DNA of 64,000 nucleotides from positions 62,001 to 126,000 of the forward strand of contig OY781921.1 of the NCBI GenBank assembly GCA_963677245.1. The letters are read 5' to 3'. A program made the position numbers and the translations under genes. This DNA is from Saccharicrinis sp963677245. Lineage in GTDB: Bacteria; Bacteroidota; Bacteroidia; Bacteroidales; Marinilabiliaceae. Positions 34,683 through 44,132 of the stretch are shown in pieces. Below the pieces are notes generated by a model. The model did not search any database and was not told the origin of the DNA. It saw nothing but the letters and a program-made list of their open reading frames with translations. Every line of letters starts with the position of its first letter. The stretch's first letter is position 1.

Positions 34683-35717
34683 ATGAAAATGATATTCTTA
34701 GTTATCTCTGTAATTTTTATTACATCATGTAGTAAAAAAGAAGATGATTTTGAAATTGAATCACTCTATGAGATTGAGACCGATTCTTTATGGTTTAACT
34801 TTACTTATGATTATGGTAATGATTCAGTATTTCAATTGCAATCGCCGCATGTAAATAATGTTGTCAGTTTTGAAGACCTTATTTGGGTAAGTACACCAAA
34901 TGGAATCTCTTCAATCAGTAAAAATGGAATTTCTAACTACACTGGATTTTCCCCATATTACATAAGGGTTATTGATAATAAGCTAGTTGCTAATCAAAGA
35001 TTGTATGATAGTGAAAGTTTGTTGTACTCATTTAATAATGGCGAATGGAAACCTAATTATATTCTAAATCAAACAATAAAACCTTTTACAATAAAATCAA
35101 ATACACGATTTAATGTTATTGATTTTATTGAACATGACCAGAAAGTATTTTTTGCTTTTGGTTATAATGGGTTTGTAATCATAAACCAAGATGGTTCTTC
35201 TGAATTAAAAGAGATTCCTTCCCAAAGTGTCAATAGTTTCAAAATAGATTCAAAGGGACGTGTTTGGTTTCAGGGTGAATGGGGGTATTTTGGAAGTCAA
35301 CGAGATACATTATGCTCAACCATGTCTTATTATGACGAAGGAACTATTAAAACTATAACTTTACCTGCATCCATAAAAAGCAATGATATTTCTGCAGTAG
35401 AAGATATTGATGGGATAACCATTTCAAGCTCTTATTGGCGTAAAATATATCGATTAAAAGACAATGATTGGATTGATATTACAAATGATTTCCCATCAAA
35501 CAAGATTAGTGATTTCGTATTTGATAGAAAAGGTAATCTGTGGATATCATCATATAATAATGGAGTTGCGAAATTTTCAAACAATAGCTGGGAAGTATAT
35601 AATTTGGATAATTATTTACCTACCAATTATATCCACACATTATATTTTGACAGCTTAAATTTTCTTTGGATTTCAACTGATAATAATGGACTAGTAAAAT
35701 ATAAGAACCCAGAATAA
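34683..35717 (+). CDS. Cassette D: lipoprotein with two-component-regulator-type propeller repeats
   Basis: 344 residues. A signal peptide ends in a lipobox (FITSC, Cys16), so it should be a lipoprotein at the outer membrane or periplasm. The body has repeated 'G-x-x-W-(I/F)-x-(S/T)' blades, as in RVWFQG, NLWISSYNNGVAKF and FLWISTDNNGLVKY, typical of Reg_prop beta-propellers. No kinase domain follows, so it is a stand-alone propeller, perhaps a ligand-binding or surface protein. The stop is one base before the cassette end core. Confidence 0.65.
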   Translation: MKMIFLVISVIFITSCSKKEDDFEIESLYEIETDSLWFNFTYDYGNDSVFQLQSPHVNNVVSFEDLIWVSTPNGISSISKNGISNYTGFSPYYIRVIDNKLVANQRLYDSESLLYSFNNGEWKPNYILNQTIKPFTIKSNTRFNVIDFIEHDQKVFFAFGYNGFVIINQDGSSELKEIPSQSVNSFKIDSKGRVWFQGEWGYFGSQRDTLCSTMSYYDEGTIKTITLPASIKSNDISAVEDIDGITISSSYWRKIYRLKDNDWIDITNDFPSNKISDFVFDRKGNLWISSYNNGVAKFSNNSWEVYNLDNYLPTNYIHTLYFDSLNFLWISTDNNGLVKYKNPE

Positions 35718-35718
35718 C

Positions 35719-35747
35719 TAGCCCCAACAATAGTAACCGTTGCACAA
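35719..35747 (+). other. Shortened junction at end of cassette D
   Basis: TAGCCCCAAC (35719-35728) complements the cassette D start, then AATAGTAACC and GTTGCACAA (35739-35747), matching the junction at 30537-30564 except at two positions. Confidence 0.6.
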
Positions 35748-36022
35748 CTATGAAGATAAACCTGAAATAGCTATCTTATAGTATGCAAGGCAATAAAGAA
35801 TATCAAGAAAAGCTATTTGTTAGTTTTCAACTCAGTCAGGTTGTTCTAGAGCATAACTTTTATCGCCGATTAAAGTCTGTATTGAATTTGAACTTTCTAC
35901 AAAAAGAAACCGCATCATTTTATGGTAACTGCAGTCAAAAGAGTATCGATCCTCGAGTCTTTTTTAAGTTATGCATTGTTGGCTATTTAGATAATATTAT
36001 CAGTGATCGTAAATTAGTTGAA
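35739..36022 (+). pseudogene. 5' fragment of a second IS1182-family copy
   Basis: Nearly identical to 30556-30842, including the leader and the first about 80 transposase codons (ATG at 35783). Similarity stops after TTAGTTGAA at 36022, and an unrelated sequence gives a quick stop at 36037. The break lies 62 bases from the ssrA terminator, so the deletion probably accompanied integration or loss of an element at ssrA. Confidence 0.85.
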
Positions 36023-36083
36023 AATGATTCATGGTGAAACAAATATAGAAAAAATATGAAAAAATAAAATTGATATAAAAACA

Positions 36084-36108
36084 AAATCCCTTTGTGGTAA
36101 AGGGATTT
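36084..36108 (-). terminator. Rho-independent terminator of the ssrA (tmRNA) gene
   Basis: AAATCCCTTT (36084-36093) and AAAGGGATTT (36099-36108), loop of five, followed on the minus strand by a T-rich tail. It lies 33 bases downstream of the tmRNA 3' end fragment in the tmRNA direction. Confidence 0.75.
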
Positions 36109-36140
36109 GAAGTGTTTTGAAATTTTCTGAAATTGATTTT

Positions 36141-36170
36141 GTGGAGCTGGAGGGTTTCGAACCCTCGTCC
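36141..36170 (-). ncRNA. ssrA: 3' end fragment of the tmRNA gene (attachment-site scar)
   Basis: On the minus strand the sequence has a T-arm GAGGG-TTCGAAA-CCCTC followed by CAGCTCC-A, which pairs with the usual Bacteroidota tmRNA 5' end GGGGCTG. About 30 bases are preserved; no tmRNA 5' part exists in the next 400 bases on the expected side. A terminator follows. This is what remains when an integrative element inserts in the 3' end of ssrA. The element and the intact gene should then lie to the right (higher coordinates). Confidence 0.7.
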
Positions 36171-36630
36171 GTATTTAATTAATTTCCAGATTATTATTGT
36201 TGTCTAGTTGTTTTTTGCAAAACAATTGTAAAACATTATTTTATTCTTTTTTTAATATATACCTCTTAAAATTACTTAAAATAATTTGAACTTTTGTACT
36301 ATTGTTATATATGTAGTTAAAATATAGTCTATTGCAGCAGTTTGATTTTATTTTTTATAAGTACAGAAGTACACATTATAAGTGCTACAATAATTCTAAT
36401 TAATTTTTTCCCTTATGCCATTTTAGGCATAAGGGAAAGTAAATTATTATTTAAATGTTTTTAATCCTAGTTTAGGAGAAACTAAACTATTCTGTACATC
36501 ACAAGTTAAATTGTAACTTTTTCTGTAAGTTAAATTGTTGTTTTTTTATCACTATTAACCAAATAAAGTCAGAATTCATAAAACTATCTTCTGAAACGCC
36601 GTTTATTGGGCGTTCGTTTTTTAATTTAAA
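36171..36630. other. Gene-free AT-rich stretch with two hairpins
   Basis: No credible gene. It holds a perfect 13-base stem TTTCCCTTATGCC / GGCATAAGGGAAA (36407-36438, 6-base loop) with no U tract on either strand, and a terminator-like hairpin AACGCC/GGCGTT (36595-36614) followed by six T, at the edge of the decayed IS4-type element. Confidence 0.6.
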
Positions 36631-37770
36631 TCAGACCCCATTCCAATTTAACTTCAATAGACAAGGAGAGTCACCTACTTGCTTTTTAAAATTCCGGTTG
36701 GTGTTGCGTAAAAGCTCCGTTAACTTGAGCATACTTATCAGGTGTATTCTCACAAGTGAGGCAACCACCGAAAAAGCTTTCTTCGTTTGAGCTTTCTTTT
36801 GAATGACTGTCATTAAAAGCTGTGCAATTAGTGTACACCAAACTTATGTTCTAATGGCATTCTCATTTTCACCATAGAAATAGTGGAGTTGAAAGTTCTG
36901 CTTCATCTTCTTGAAGAGAAGCTCAATTCCCCAGCGTTTCTTATATAGAAATGCTACTTATTCGGCTGTGATCTCAAAATATTGGTTAGGAACTCAAAAT
37001 AACGGTTCTTCTCATCCTGGTATGCAACCTTTCGGAGTTTAAGCGATTCCTTAATTTTATACTGCTTACCTTCTTCTTCATTCTCTGGATAGTATTCTAA
37101 TTCTATGGTCTGATCTTTTAGAACCTTTGCAATACCTTTCTTTCGATAGCCTGTTTTATGTGTTTCTATAACTGTGTATACCGCATTCTTTTTTAAGCGA
37201 GTGACAAAATAAACTTGCAGATTGGTCCACAAGGCAAATTGATGATAATAGTTGTAGGCTTTGTTGAATACTATCATGCTGTGCGAAATAAGTTCCAAAC
37301 TCTTAAGAAAGATTTTGTCATGCACCTTGGCTGCTGTAACCTTTACAAACCTACCTACAGACTGTACTGCATCAATGAGCATATGTACCTTAAGACCACC
37401 TTTCTTTTTACCATCTCCTTTGGGATTGCGTACAACGCCTTTAAGTACATCACTAAATAAGCGAATAGTTGTAGAATCAATTAAAAGAAATTCTTTGAAA
37501 GTCAAGCCATAAGTTCGGCTGTCCGACAAAAAAGTCTGATACTTCTTAACCAATTCAAAATATAATAACTCGAAAAAACGCTTATCTCGATTACGCAATC
37601 CTTCACCTGCAGTACTCTTGGCTGGAGCTTTATCGAGTCCCAAATGATTTAGCTTTCCTCCCAAATCCCGCATTCCTTCGCAGGTTTCAGTCATTGAATC
37701 ACATCGGCTGAAAATTCCAAACGGCATGGTAATTATATATGTTCTGGTCTTAAAAGCTTTGTAAGCACAA
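36631..37770 (-). pseudogene. Decayed IS4-family transposase
   Basis: From 37727 leftwards the sequence reads MPFGIFSRCDSMTETCEGM, then STAGEGLRNRD, then the catalytic DSTTIRLFSDVLKG and KKGGLKVHMLID. It lacks the usual N-terminal start, which would lie further right. A frameshift near 36975 gives a stop at 36954; in another frame FEITAE, a stop, then VAFLYKKRWGIELLFKKMK and HYFYGENENAIRT, another stop, and VWCTLIAQLLMTVIQ continue to about 36631. Several inactivating changes make it a clear pseudogene. Confidence 0.85.
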
Positions 37771-37805
37771 AGGAAAGAAGAATTATAGTATAAAAAGTAA
37801 GTAAG

Positions 37806-38225
37806 ATGAAATTAATAGAACTTGTAAATCAGGTTGACTGGAATGAAATTGCCTCAAGGATAACCGAACTATATCCAGATCAAGTAAAAAGTCTTGATGG
37901 TTTTAAGAAGGTTTACTGTTTATTGCCCTCTCTTGTCCCTGTAAAATCTGAGCTAACAATTAAAGTTGAAACTATAAAAGATGATCTAGAAGGTGTTGAA
38001 TATGTTCATGTATGTGGTTTTTATGCAAATTCAGATAAACCTGAGCTTACTTATTCCCTTATGGTTTACAAGTGGGTGGAATGGATAGGAATGGAAGTCT
38101 CCGAAGAATCCTTGCAGAACTTTGAGCCATTAGATAGTCTTTGTCATATTTTATGGGAGATGACATTTGTTGGTTATGACGAAGATAAAATAGAAAGATT
38201 TTCTGCGGATTTGGAAAAAGAATAA
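37806..38225 (+). CDS. Small DUF6557-like protein
   Basis: 139 residues, soluble and acidic. The pattern (MKLIELVNQVDW, ELYPDQVKSLDGFKKVY, PLDSLCHILWEMTFVGYDEDKI) resembles the Bacteroidota DUF6557 family of small proteins often found near mobile or contact-dependent loci. Function unknown. It stands alone between the decayed IS and an intergenic stretch. Confidence 0.55.
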   Translation: MKLIELVNQVDWNEIASRITELYPDQVKSLDGFKKVYCLLPSLVPVKSELTIKVETIKDDLEGVEYVHVCGFYANSDKPELTYSLMVYKWVEWIGMEVSEESLQNFEPLDSLCHILWEMTFVGYDEDKIERFSADLEKE

Positions 38226-38540
38226 AGTAAACATCAAATATGTAATATCTTTGAAGTGAAGATGGAGTATCATTGTTGTTGAGAAGACACGTGAATATGC
38301 ATGCTATTTCGCCTTCTTTGTATCAAAGGTACAGGAAATATGACTACAAAATTTCCAACCGAAGTTGAGAATTTCATCTATGATAAATAATTGATAATGC
38401 ATTGTTGTTTTTAACTTATAGGTAGGATACAGTTTGAAGTTTTTATTGTTTAACTTTAAAGCTACTTTTTCTTTAATTATTTTTCATAAGGAAGTATAAA
38501 GGTCATGTTTTTAAGCAGTTTTGACTGTCGAATTCTTTTT
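38226..38540. other. Gene-free stretch
   Basis: AT-rich sequence between a plus-strand and a minus-strand gene. I see no convincing gene, hairpin or repeat in it. Confidence 0.6.
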
Positions 38541-39044
38541 TTATTTAAAAGGATTGGGAGGAACAGGAGGTAATGTTAATGTATCATTTAGTATAATATC
38601 TTTATGATACCAAACTTCAATTCCTATCATATTGTTTATTCCAGTAATTATCTCTGGGTTGATAACTGATATAACTATAAATACCCTATGGGTTGATCCA
38701 AAACTGATATGAACATTTTCGGAGTAATTATCATTACTATTATCCCAATATACATAGTTATCTTCAGGATTAACTACTTGTATATTGTATTTAATTCTTG
38801 AATCAGTTTTACAGAGACCTATATGATACCCTCTTTCTCCATAAAGTATTTGAATTAATCTAACTTTCTGATGAGGATGGAATTTGTAGGTTCTATACAT
38901 TACTTTTTCATTATAAAAAGGAGCGATGGGTGGACAGTCAATTAATACTTCGTTTTTAGTTTGTGCAGTTAGGCTTATGGATGCTAAGAAGATAATAAAC
39001 AAACAATTAATACGATTTGGAGACCGGAATAATAAAGATATCAT
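38541..39044 (-). CDS. Small secreted protein, paralogue of the one at 51629
   Basis: 167 residues with an N-terminal signal peptide (hydrophobic 13-27, ending SLTAQ). The mature part is beta-rich. Its core (from HQKVRLIQILYGERGYHIGL to about residue 130) aligns by eye with the protein at 51629 (YGGRTYYFSLYSKTK, KVIDPESNSIIYDNS). Last gene of the leftward surface cluster, 74 bases after the ABC transporter gene. Probably periplasmic or surface-exposed; function unknown. Confidence 0.5.
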   Translation of the reverse strand: MISLLFRSPNRINCLFIIFLASISLTAQTKNEVLIDCPPIAPFYNEKVMYRTYKFHPHQKVRLIQILYGERGYHIGLCKTDSRIKYNIQVVNPEDNYVYWDNSNDNYSENVHISFGSTHRVFIVISVINPEIITGINNMIGIEVWYHKDIILNDTLTLPPVPPNPFK

Positions 39045-39118
39045 AGCAGTAAAAGTTTATTTAATAAATAAATACAACTGTTATAAATTTAACAAAATGG
39101 ATTAAATAATAAATACAA

Positions 39119-42061
39119 TCAGTATCTTTTTTCATTTTTTAATGAAAAAAAGATTATAGAGTAAAACGTAAATCCTAAAATAAATATAATAAAAGTATTA
39201 AACTTCCATGTTTTAATTCTAAAATTAAAAATGGTTTTGTATGGTGCATAATAATGAGATCTTCCAAAACTATTGCTATTTACAAAGTAACCAGGTTGAA
39301 ATTTTCTTATCATTTCCTCGTCTTCAATAATAAATTTTACATAATTGTTTCTTTTAAGAACAAAATCAGTTAGTTTACTATTTCTATACTTGTTTTTTTC
39401 TAAATGATTTGCATTTTTTCTGTAATTATCAATTTGATGATTAATAACCTTAATATTTTCGATTAACCATTTCTTAAGTTTTTTTATAGATTTATAGTTT
39501 AAGTTGAATTCACTTAATTCTATATTCAATTGAGGGTAATGGTTAGCTAGCTGTTCTATTAAAGATTCGAATCTAATTTTTGTAATGTTATCTTCTTTTT
39601 TGTTCTTCAAATCTATTTCAGTTTCAATTTTGGGTAATAAAAAGTTTAAATCATAGCTTAGTTGACTTTTAAGAATATACAAATCCAGAAGATCTTTATC
39701 ATATGAATTCTCGGTAAACTGCAGTGTAATTAGAGCTTCGTATGACCATCTGGAAATATTTATATCAGCATATATTGGAACATATTTATGTGATGTTAAA
39801 TTGTGGTGTATACTATCAAAATCTAATATGGCACCAGCAAGCAAAATTTGAGGTATTAAGAGAAAGGGGATGGTGATATAAATGGATAACATGGATTTAA
39901 ATTTAGCAGAGACCAATAGTCCGAGCATGCTTGAAGACAAAGAGGTTATCCATAGTATTATCCAGAAAGGAACAAGCATCTGTTTTATTTCGAGGATTAA
40001 ATTACCTATATAAACATATAATAAAACTTGGATTGCATTAATAATAGCTAAATAGAGCACTTTTGAATTTAAGTAAGCTCCTTTATTTAGATTTAAAAAA
40101 GACTCTCGTTTAATAATGGGAAGATCTTTAAAGATCTCACTCGCACTAATTATGAGGCCTAGAAAAAGAGATACGATAACACTAATGAACAAATAGGTTG
40201 GAATATTCTCATTTTCTAAAAAGACATATTGGTGATTCGTTAAGTTAGTTTGTTTTAAAAAAAAAGCGATTAAGGCAGAAAGTATTGGTACACCTAAAAA
40301 TACAATGATCAAAAATTGGTAATCTCTAGCTTTAACTTGAATATTTCGTTCAAAATACAACCAAAACTGTTTTAATACACTTGGAATTGAATTAACCACA
40401 AAGCTAAGTTTATCTTTTTTTATAGGACTCGTTGATACATTGTAATTTTCGGAAAAAAGTTTATTCCATTTTAGACTACTTACTAGTCTATTGTCAGTGT
40501 ATTCTCCATTTAATCCTCGCTTTTTAAAATGTAATAGATTATCAATTTCTTCTGGATTACTAGTTCCATACATAAAACTGTCATCATTGGAACTGTCAAC
40601 CAGGTTCAAATGCCTTTTAAGGTATGAAGAAGCGGCATAGGGGCATCCATAATATGCTGTATAACCATTATCGTCAAGCAATAAAAGTTTATCAAACATT
40701 AGGAAAATACTCGAAGGAGGTTGATGAATGTTTATAACAACGATACTTCCCTGTTTTGAAAGTTCTTTCAATCCTTTTACAACCATATAGGCATCAGATG
40801 TTGATAGTCCAGAGGTCGGTTCATCGATGAAAAGAATCCTTGGGTTTCTTACCAATTCTAGTGCAATGTTAAGGCGTTTTCTTTGTCCACCACTAATAAC
40901 TTTATTGAGAGAGCTTCCTACTTTCAAATCTTTAATTGCTAATAACCCAAGTTTTTTAAGAGTATGCGTTATTGTATTATCAACATCTTTTGCATTTATA
41001 TTTTTTCGACTTAGGTATAGTGCGTATTTTAGATTTTGATAAACAGTCAATTCATTAATAAGCATGTCATCTTGTGGAACGTATCCAATGTACTGGTTTA
41101 AAAGTTTTGTGTTACTATGAAGCTTTGTGTCGTTTATAAGCACTTCACCCGAATCAGGTTTCTCTATGCCGCTTAAAATATTCATCAGGGTAGTTTTGCC
41201 AGTTCCACTTCCTCCCATAATTGCAAATAGTTGGCCAGACCCTACATTAAAGGATACCTCCTTAATTCCAAGGTTTGTTTTTGGAAAAACTTTCTGTATT
41301 TGCTTTACGTTTACTTCTATATAATTATCACTTAATTCTTGTATGTCTTCATATAAATCGCAAAAAGTAAAATGAAACTCTTCTCCTTCAATTATATTAC
41401 CATGTGTGAATACATATACTCTATCTGGAAATATAATTTGTTTGTTAAGAGTTAATTCTTCTCTTCCAACATATCTGATGATAAAAGATTCAATATTATT
41501 TAAGTATAGAGCATATATTTTTCCTTTTATAGAGCTAAGATGATGCATGTGGTATGATCTCAGTACAATTTTTGAGAAGTTTCCTACTACAATTAATTGA
41601 TCTATTATCTCAGTATTGTCAAATTCCTTTTGCATAAACAAAAGAGATTTTTCACTCTCATAAAGGTGAAGCTTAAAATTCTGAACTAATAATTGATGGA
41701 ATTCATTAATTTGAATACTAGGCGAATCTTGGGATTTTAAAAGATCTAAACCATAATCAAGTATGGTGATATAAAGGTCATATTTTTCTTTAGTATTTAA
41801 ATTCGGATATAAATCCTGAAACTTAAGTTTTAATTGTGCAAAACATTTCTCTTTAGTTTTTAGGCTAAAGTTGTCATTGTCAGAGAATTTTGAAAAATAA
41901 TCTAACATTTCAAGTTTAGTATTATTTGAAAACCATTTGCTTAAATATTGTTCTAAATAGGATCTGCCTATGATAATTTGGTTTGTTTGGAAATATTTAT
42001 TTATTATGGCAAATACTTCTACTATCCTTTTTAATGTATCTATTTTTAAATAAGATTCCAT
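39119..42061 (-). CDS. ABC-2-type exporter with N-terminal extension
   Basis: 980 residues. Residues 1 to about 235 form an extension rich in helices plus a small domain. The ATPase follows: Walker A GGSGTGKTT (about 282-290), signature ISGGQRKR and Walker B ILFIDEPTSGL. The C-terminal part has a first membrane cluster (about 580-800), a long charged loop, and a last segment at the end (ABCG-like half transporter with ABC2 membrane domain). Ten bases after the OmpA gene, so part of the porP-porE-like operon. Large ABCG-like proteins of this form occur in Bacteroidota surface operons; the substrate is unknown. Confidence 0.75.
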   Translation of the reverse strand: MESYLKIDTLKRIVEVFAIINKYFQTNQIIIGRSYLEQYLSKWFSNNTKLEMLDYFSKFSDNDNFSLKTKEKCFAQLKLKFQDLYPNLNTKEKYDLYITILDYGLDLLKSQDSPSIQINEFHQLLVQNFKLHLYESEKSLLFMQKEFDNTEIIDQLIVVGNFSKIVLRSYHMHHLSSIKGKIYALYLNNIESFIIRYVGREELTLNKQIIFPDRVYVFTHGNIIEGEEFHFTFCDLYEDIQELSDNYIEVNVKQIQKVFPKTNLGIKEVSFNVGSGQLFAIMGGSGTGKTTLMNILSGIEKPDSGEVLINDTKLHSNTKLLNQYIGYVPQDDMLINELTVYQNLKYALYLSRKNINAKDVDNTITHTLKKLGLLAIKDLKVGSSLNKVISGGQRKRLNIALELVRNPRILFIDEPTSGLSTSDAYMVVKGLKELSKQGSIVVINIHQPPSSIFLMFDKLLLLDDNGYTAYYGCPYAASSYLKRHLNLVDSSNDDSFMYGTSNPEEIDNLLHFKKRGLNGEYTDNRLVSSLKWNKLFSENYNVSTSPIKKDKLSFVVNSIPSVLKQFWLYFERNIQVKARDYQFLIIVFLGVPILSALIAFFLKQTNLTNHQYVFLENENIPTYLFISVIVSLFLGLIISASEIFKDLPIIKRESFLNLNKGAYLNSKVLYLAIINAIQVLLYVYIGNLILEIKQMLVPFWIILWITSLSSSMLGLLVSAKFKSMLSIYITIPFLLIPQILLAGAILDFDSIHHNLTSHKYVPIYADINISRWSYEALITLQFTENSYDKDLLDLYILKSQLSYDLNFLLPKIETEIDLKNKKEDNITKIRFESLIEQLANHYPQLNIELSEFNLNYKSIKKLKKWLIENIKVINHQIDNYRKNANHLEKNKYRNSKLTDFVLKRNNYVKFIIEDEEMIRKFQPGYFVNSNSFGRSHYYAPYKTIFNFRIKTWKFNTFIIFILGFTFYSIIFFSLKNEKRY

Positions 42062-42071
42062 AAACTTTTAT

Positions 42072-44132
42072 TTATTTGTCCAAATCACTTTTATCAATTA
42101 GTCTAAATTCAGTTCTTCTATTTAATGCTCTACCTTTGGGGTTATCAGTACCATCTGGTAATTCATTTGGAGCAATAGGCGTGCTTTCTCCTTCTCCTGT
42201 AGCTTTCAGTCTAGACAAATCGATACCCTTTTCAACTAAATATCCAACAACATTTTTAGCTCTTTCTAATGACAACTTTTTATTAAACCTAGAACTACCT
42301 TTACTATCTGTATGCGAAATAATTTCAACTATTAGATCATTAAATTCCAACATTAATTTTAGTAATGTACTATCAATAATAGCTTTACTCTCTGATTTTA
42401 ATTGAGATGAGTTATATTGATAATATATATTATCAATTATAGCAGCTTTTTTATTCACGGTTTTTACTTCTATGGGTTTAATATCTATAGCAGAATTATT
42501 TAGATTATTCATATCTGTATTAATGTTTATGCGTTTGTCAAGCACCCTACTATCATCAATAAAAAACTCATATTCAGTGTTTTTGTTAAGTAATACTTTG
42601 TAATTACCTAATGAATCTGTTTGAATATTACCTAAGTAATCTCTTTGATTATTTGAAGCTTTTAAATAAACCTCCATCTTTGCATAATCTAAAGATATAC
42701 CTTTGGATTCCAGTTTTGACAATAAATGATTATTCTCCATAATATCTTTGAGTCGGTATTTGTTAGTTGTTAATTTACCCTTAACCCAAACTTTTTCAGT
42801 ATGGTTAGTTTCCCAATTAAATATATCATCACAACAAGAAGGATGAGTTAAAGATTTTCCTCCGGGTCGATTAGAGCAAAAAAAACCTTTTGAGCCTAAT
42901 GCATTTTGGACATAGCTTAAATCGTCATAAGAAGAGTTAAACGGACGTCCTATATTCTTTATAGTTTCCCAGTTTACCATCTCTCCCTTACTGCTAAAAA
43001 TATCAAATCCTCCAAAGCCGGGATGACCTTTAGAGCTAAAAAATAACTGTCTGGAATAAATATCATAAAATGGAGTGCATTCGTCCGCAACTGTATTAAT
43101 ATAAACTCCTGCATTGATAGGTTCTTGGTAGGTTTTCTTATTTGTATCATAAACAGAAAACCAAATGTCAGTCCCACCAAAACCACCAGATCTATCTGAT
43201 ATGAAATATAAGATTTCTAAATTTGGATTATAGCATGTTCCAATGGCAGGTTCTGAAGTAGAATAGTTATTATTGTTGATACCATTACCTAATTTAATAG
43301 GCTCAATCCATATATTATTTTTTTTTTCAGACATGTACAATTGAGTAACTATCTTCCCATTCCACTTACTTTGAGTTTTGGTAAAATAGTAACGTTTCTT
43401 GTCTTTAGAAAAGACACCTCCACCTAGGTCGCTCTGGTTATAAAAATTGAATGGTTTAGAAGCTGCTCCAGCATAATTCCATGAGTCATGTTTTAATATC
43501 GCTTTGTAATATCTTCTTAAAGGAATGCTATCTTCTTTAGTATAAAACATCTGTTCATTTAACCGGTTTGAACCGTAAACAAATGTACTATCATCAAGAA
43601 TAATAGGGCAAAATTCAATATGAGCTCCATTGATTTTATCATCTAACCTTAAGAAAGGAGATGATGATATTATATCTTTCTGAGCTACATAGCATCCTTC
43701 GAGTTGATTTTCGATTAAGGTCTCATAGCGGATTAGTTTTTTTTTCTTTAGATCAATATTTTTTAAAATTGATATTGCTTCCTCGTAAGATTGCAATGAC
43801 ATTGAACATAGGGCTAAATGATATTGATTAAATACTTTATTTTTTTTATGATGGTTCACTAAATAGCTATAACTACTATGAGCTTTATGATAGTCTCGAG
43901 ATAGATATTGAAGGTTGGCAATTTTTTGTTTATACTTATAATCGTGTTTTTTTTTATCTACTATATACTGATAGTATAATATAGCTGAATAATAATCATT
44001 ATTAATTTCTGCATATTTAGCATAGCCTTTAGCTTGCCAAAGCTTTAGATTAGCTAATGTATTCTCTTGGGAACTCGCTTCTAAAGCAGAAAACGAAAAT
44101 ACTGTTATAAAGCAAATTAATATCTTATACAT
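42072..44132 (-). CDS. PorE-like OmpA-family outer membrane protein
   Basis: 686 residues with signal peptide. Order: TPR-like helices (about 25-150), PD40/WD40-like propeller (about 170-440, blades such as YFISDRSGGFGGTDIW and LFFSSKGHPGFGGFDIF), a carboxypeptidase-regulatory-like domain (about 445-550) and a C-terminal OmpA peptidoglycan-binding domain (about 565-680; SHTDSKGSSRFNKKLSLERA). This is the domain order of T9SS PorE. It overlaps the upstream PorP-like gene by 16 bases. It would anchor the outer-membrane partner complex to peptidoglycan. Confidence 0.8.
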   Translation of the reverse strand: MYKILICFITVFSFSALEASSQENTLANLKLWQAKGYAKYAEINNDYYSAILYYQYIVDKKKHDYKYKQKIANLQYLSRDYHKAHSSYSYLVNHHKKNKVFNQYHLALCSMSLQSYEEAISILKNIDLKKKKLIRYETLIENQLEGCYVAQKDIISSSPFLRLDDKINGAHIEFCPIILDDSTFVYGSNRLNEQMFYTKEDSIPLRRYYKAILKHDSWNYAGAASKPFNFYNQSDLGGGVFSKDKKRYYFTKTQSKWNGKIVTQLYMSEKKNNIWIEPIKLGNGINNNNYSTSEPAIGTCYNPNLEILYFISDRSGGFGGTDIWFSVYDTNKKTYQEPINAGVYINTVADECTPFYDIYSRQLFFSSKGHPGFGGFDIFSSKGEMVNWETIKNIGRPFNSSYDDLSYVQNALGSKGFFCSNRPGGKSLTHPSCCDDIFNWETNHTEKVWVKGKLTTNKYRLKDIMENNHLLSKLESKGISLDYAKMEVYLKASNNQRDYLGNIQTDSLGNYKVLLNKNTEYEFFIDDSRVLDKRININTDMNNLNNSAIDIKPIEVKTVNKKAAIIDNIYYQYNSSQLKSESKAIIDSTLLKLMLEFNDLIVEIISHTDSKGSSRFNKKLSLERAKNVVGYLVEKGIDLSRLKATGEGESTPIAPNELPDGTDNPKGRALNRRTEFRLIDKSDLDK

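Larger units (their letters stand above)
27443..36022. mobile_element. Integron-like gene-cassette array without an integron integrase
   Basis: Successive gene units start with GTT plus a unit-specific sequence and end with its complement: GTTGGCGGTA/TACCGCCAAC, GTTGGCATT/AATGCCAAC, GTTGTGTTTT-like/AAAACACAAC and GTTGGGGCTA/TAGCCCCAAC. Between end and next start lie long imperfect hairpins. This is the layout of integron cassettes and attC sites in the usual orientation (gene, R'', hairpin, R'). The 7-base core consensus GTTRRRY is not kept beyond GTT. No IntI gene is in the window, so this is a CALIN-like cluster. It ends at the truncated IS beside the ssrA fragment. Confidence 0.7.

Noticed and set aside
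36141..36170. A tRNA gene suggested by the T-arm-like sequence
   Set aside because: No anticodon or D arm exists on the expected side, and the acceptor strand CAGCTCC fits the tmRNA start GGGGCTG. Treated as an ssrA 3' fragment.
36407..36438. Rho-independent terminator
   Set aside because: The stem is perfect but neither strand has a T run after the 3' arm, and no gene ends nearby.
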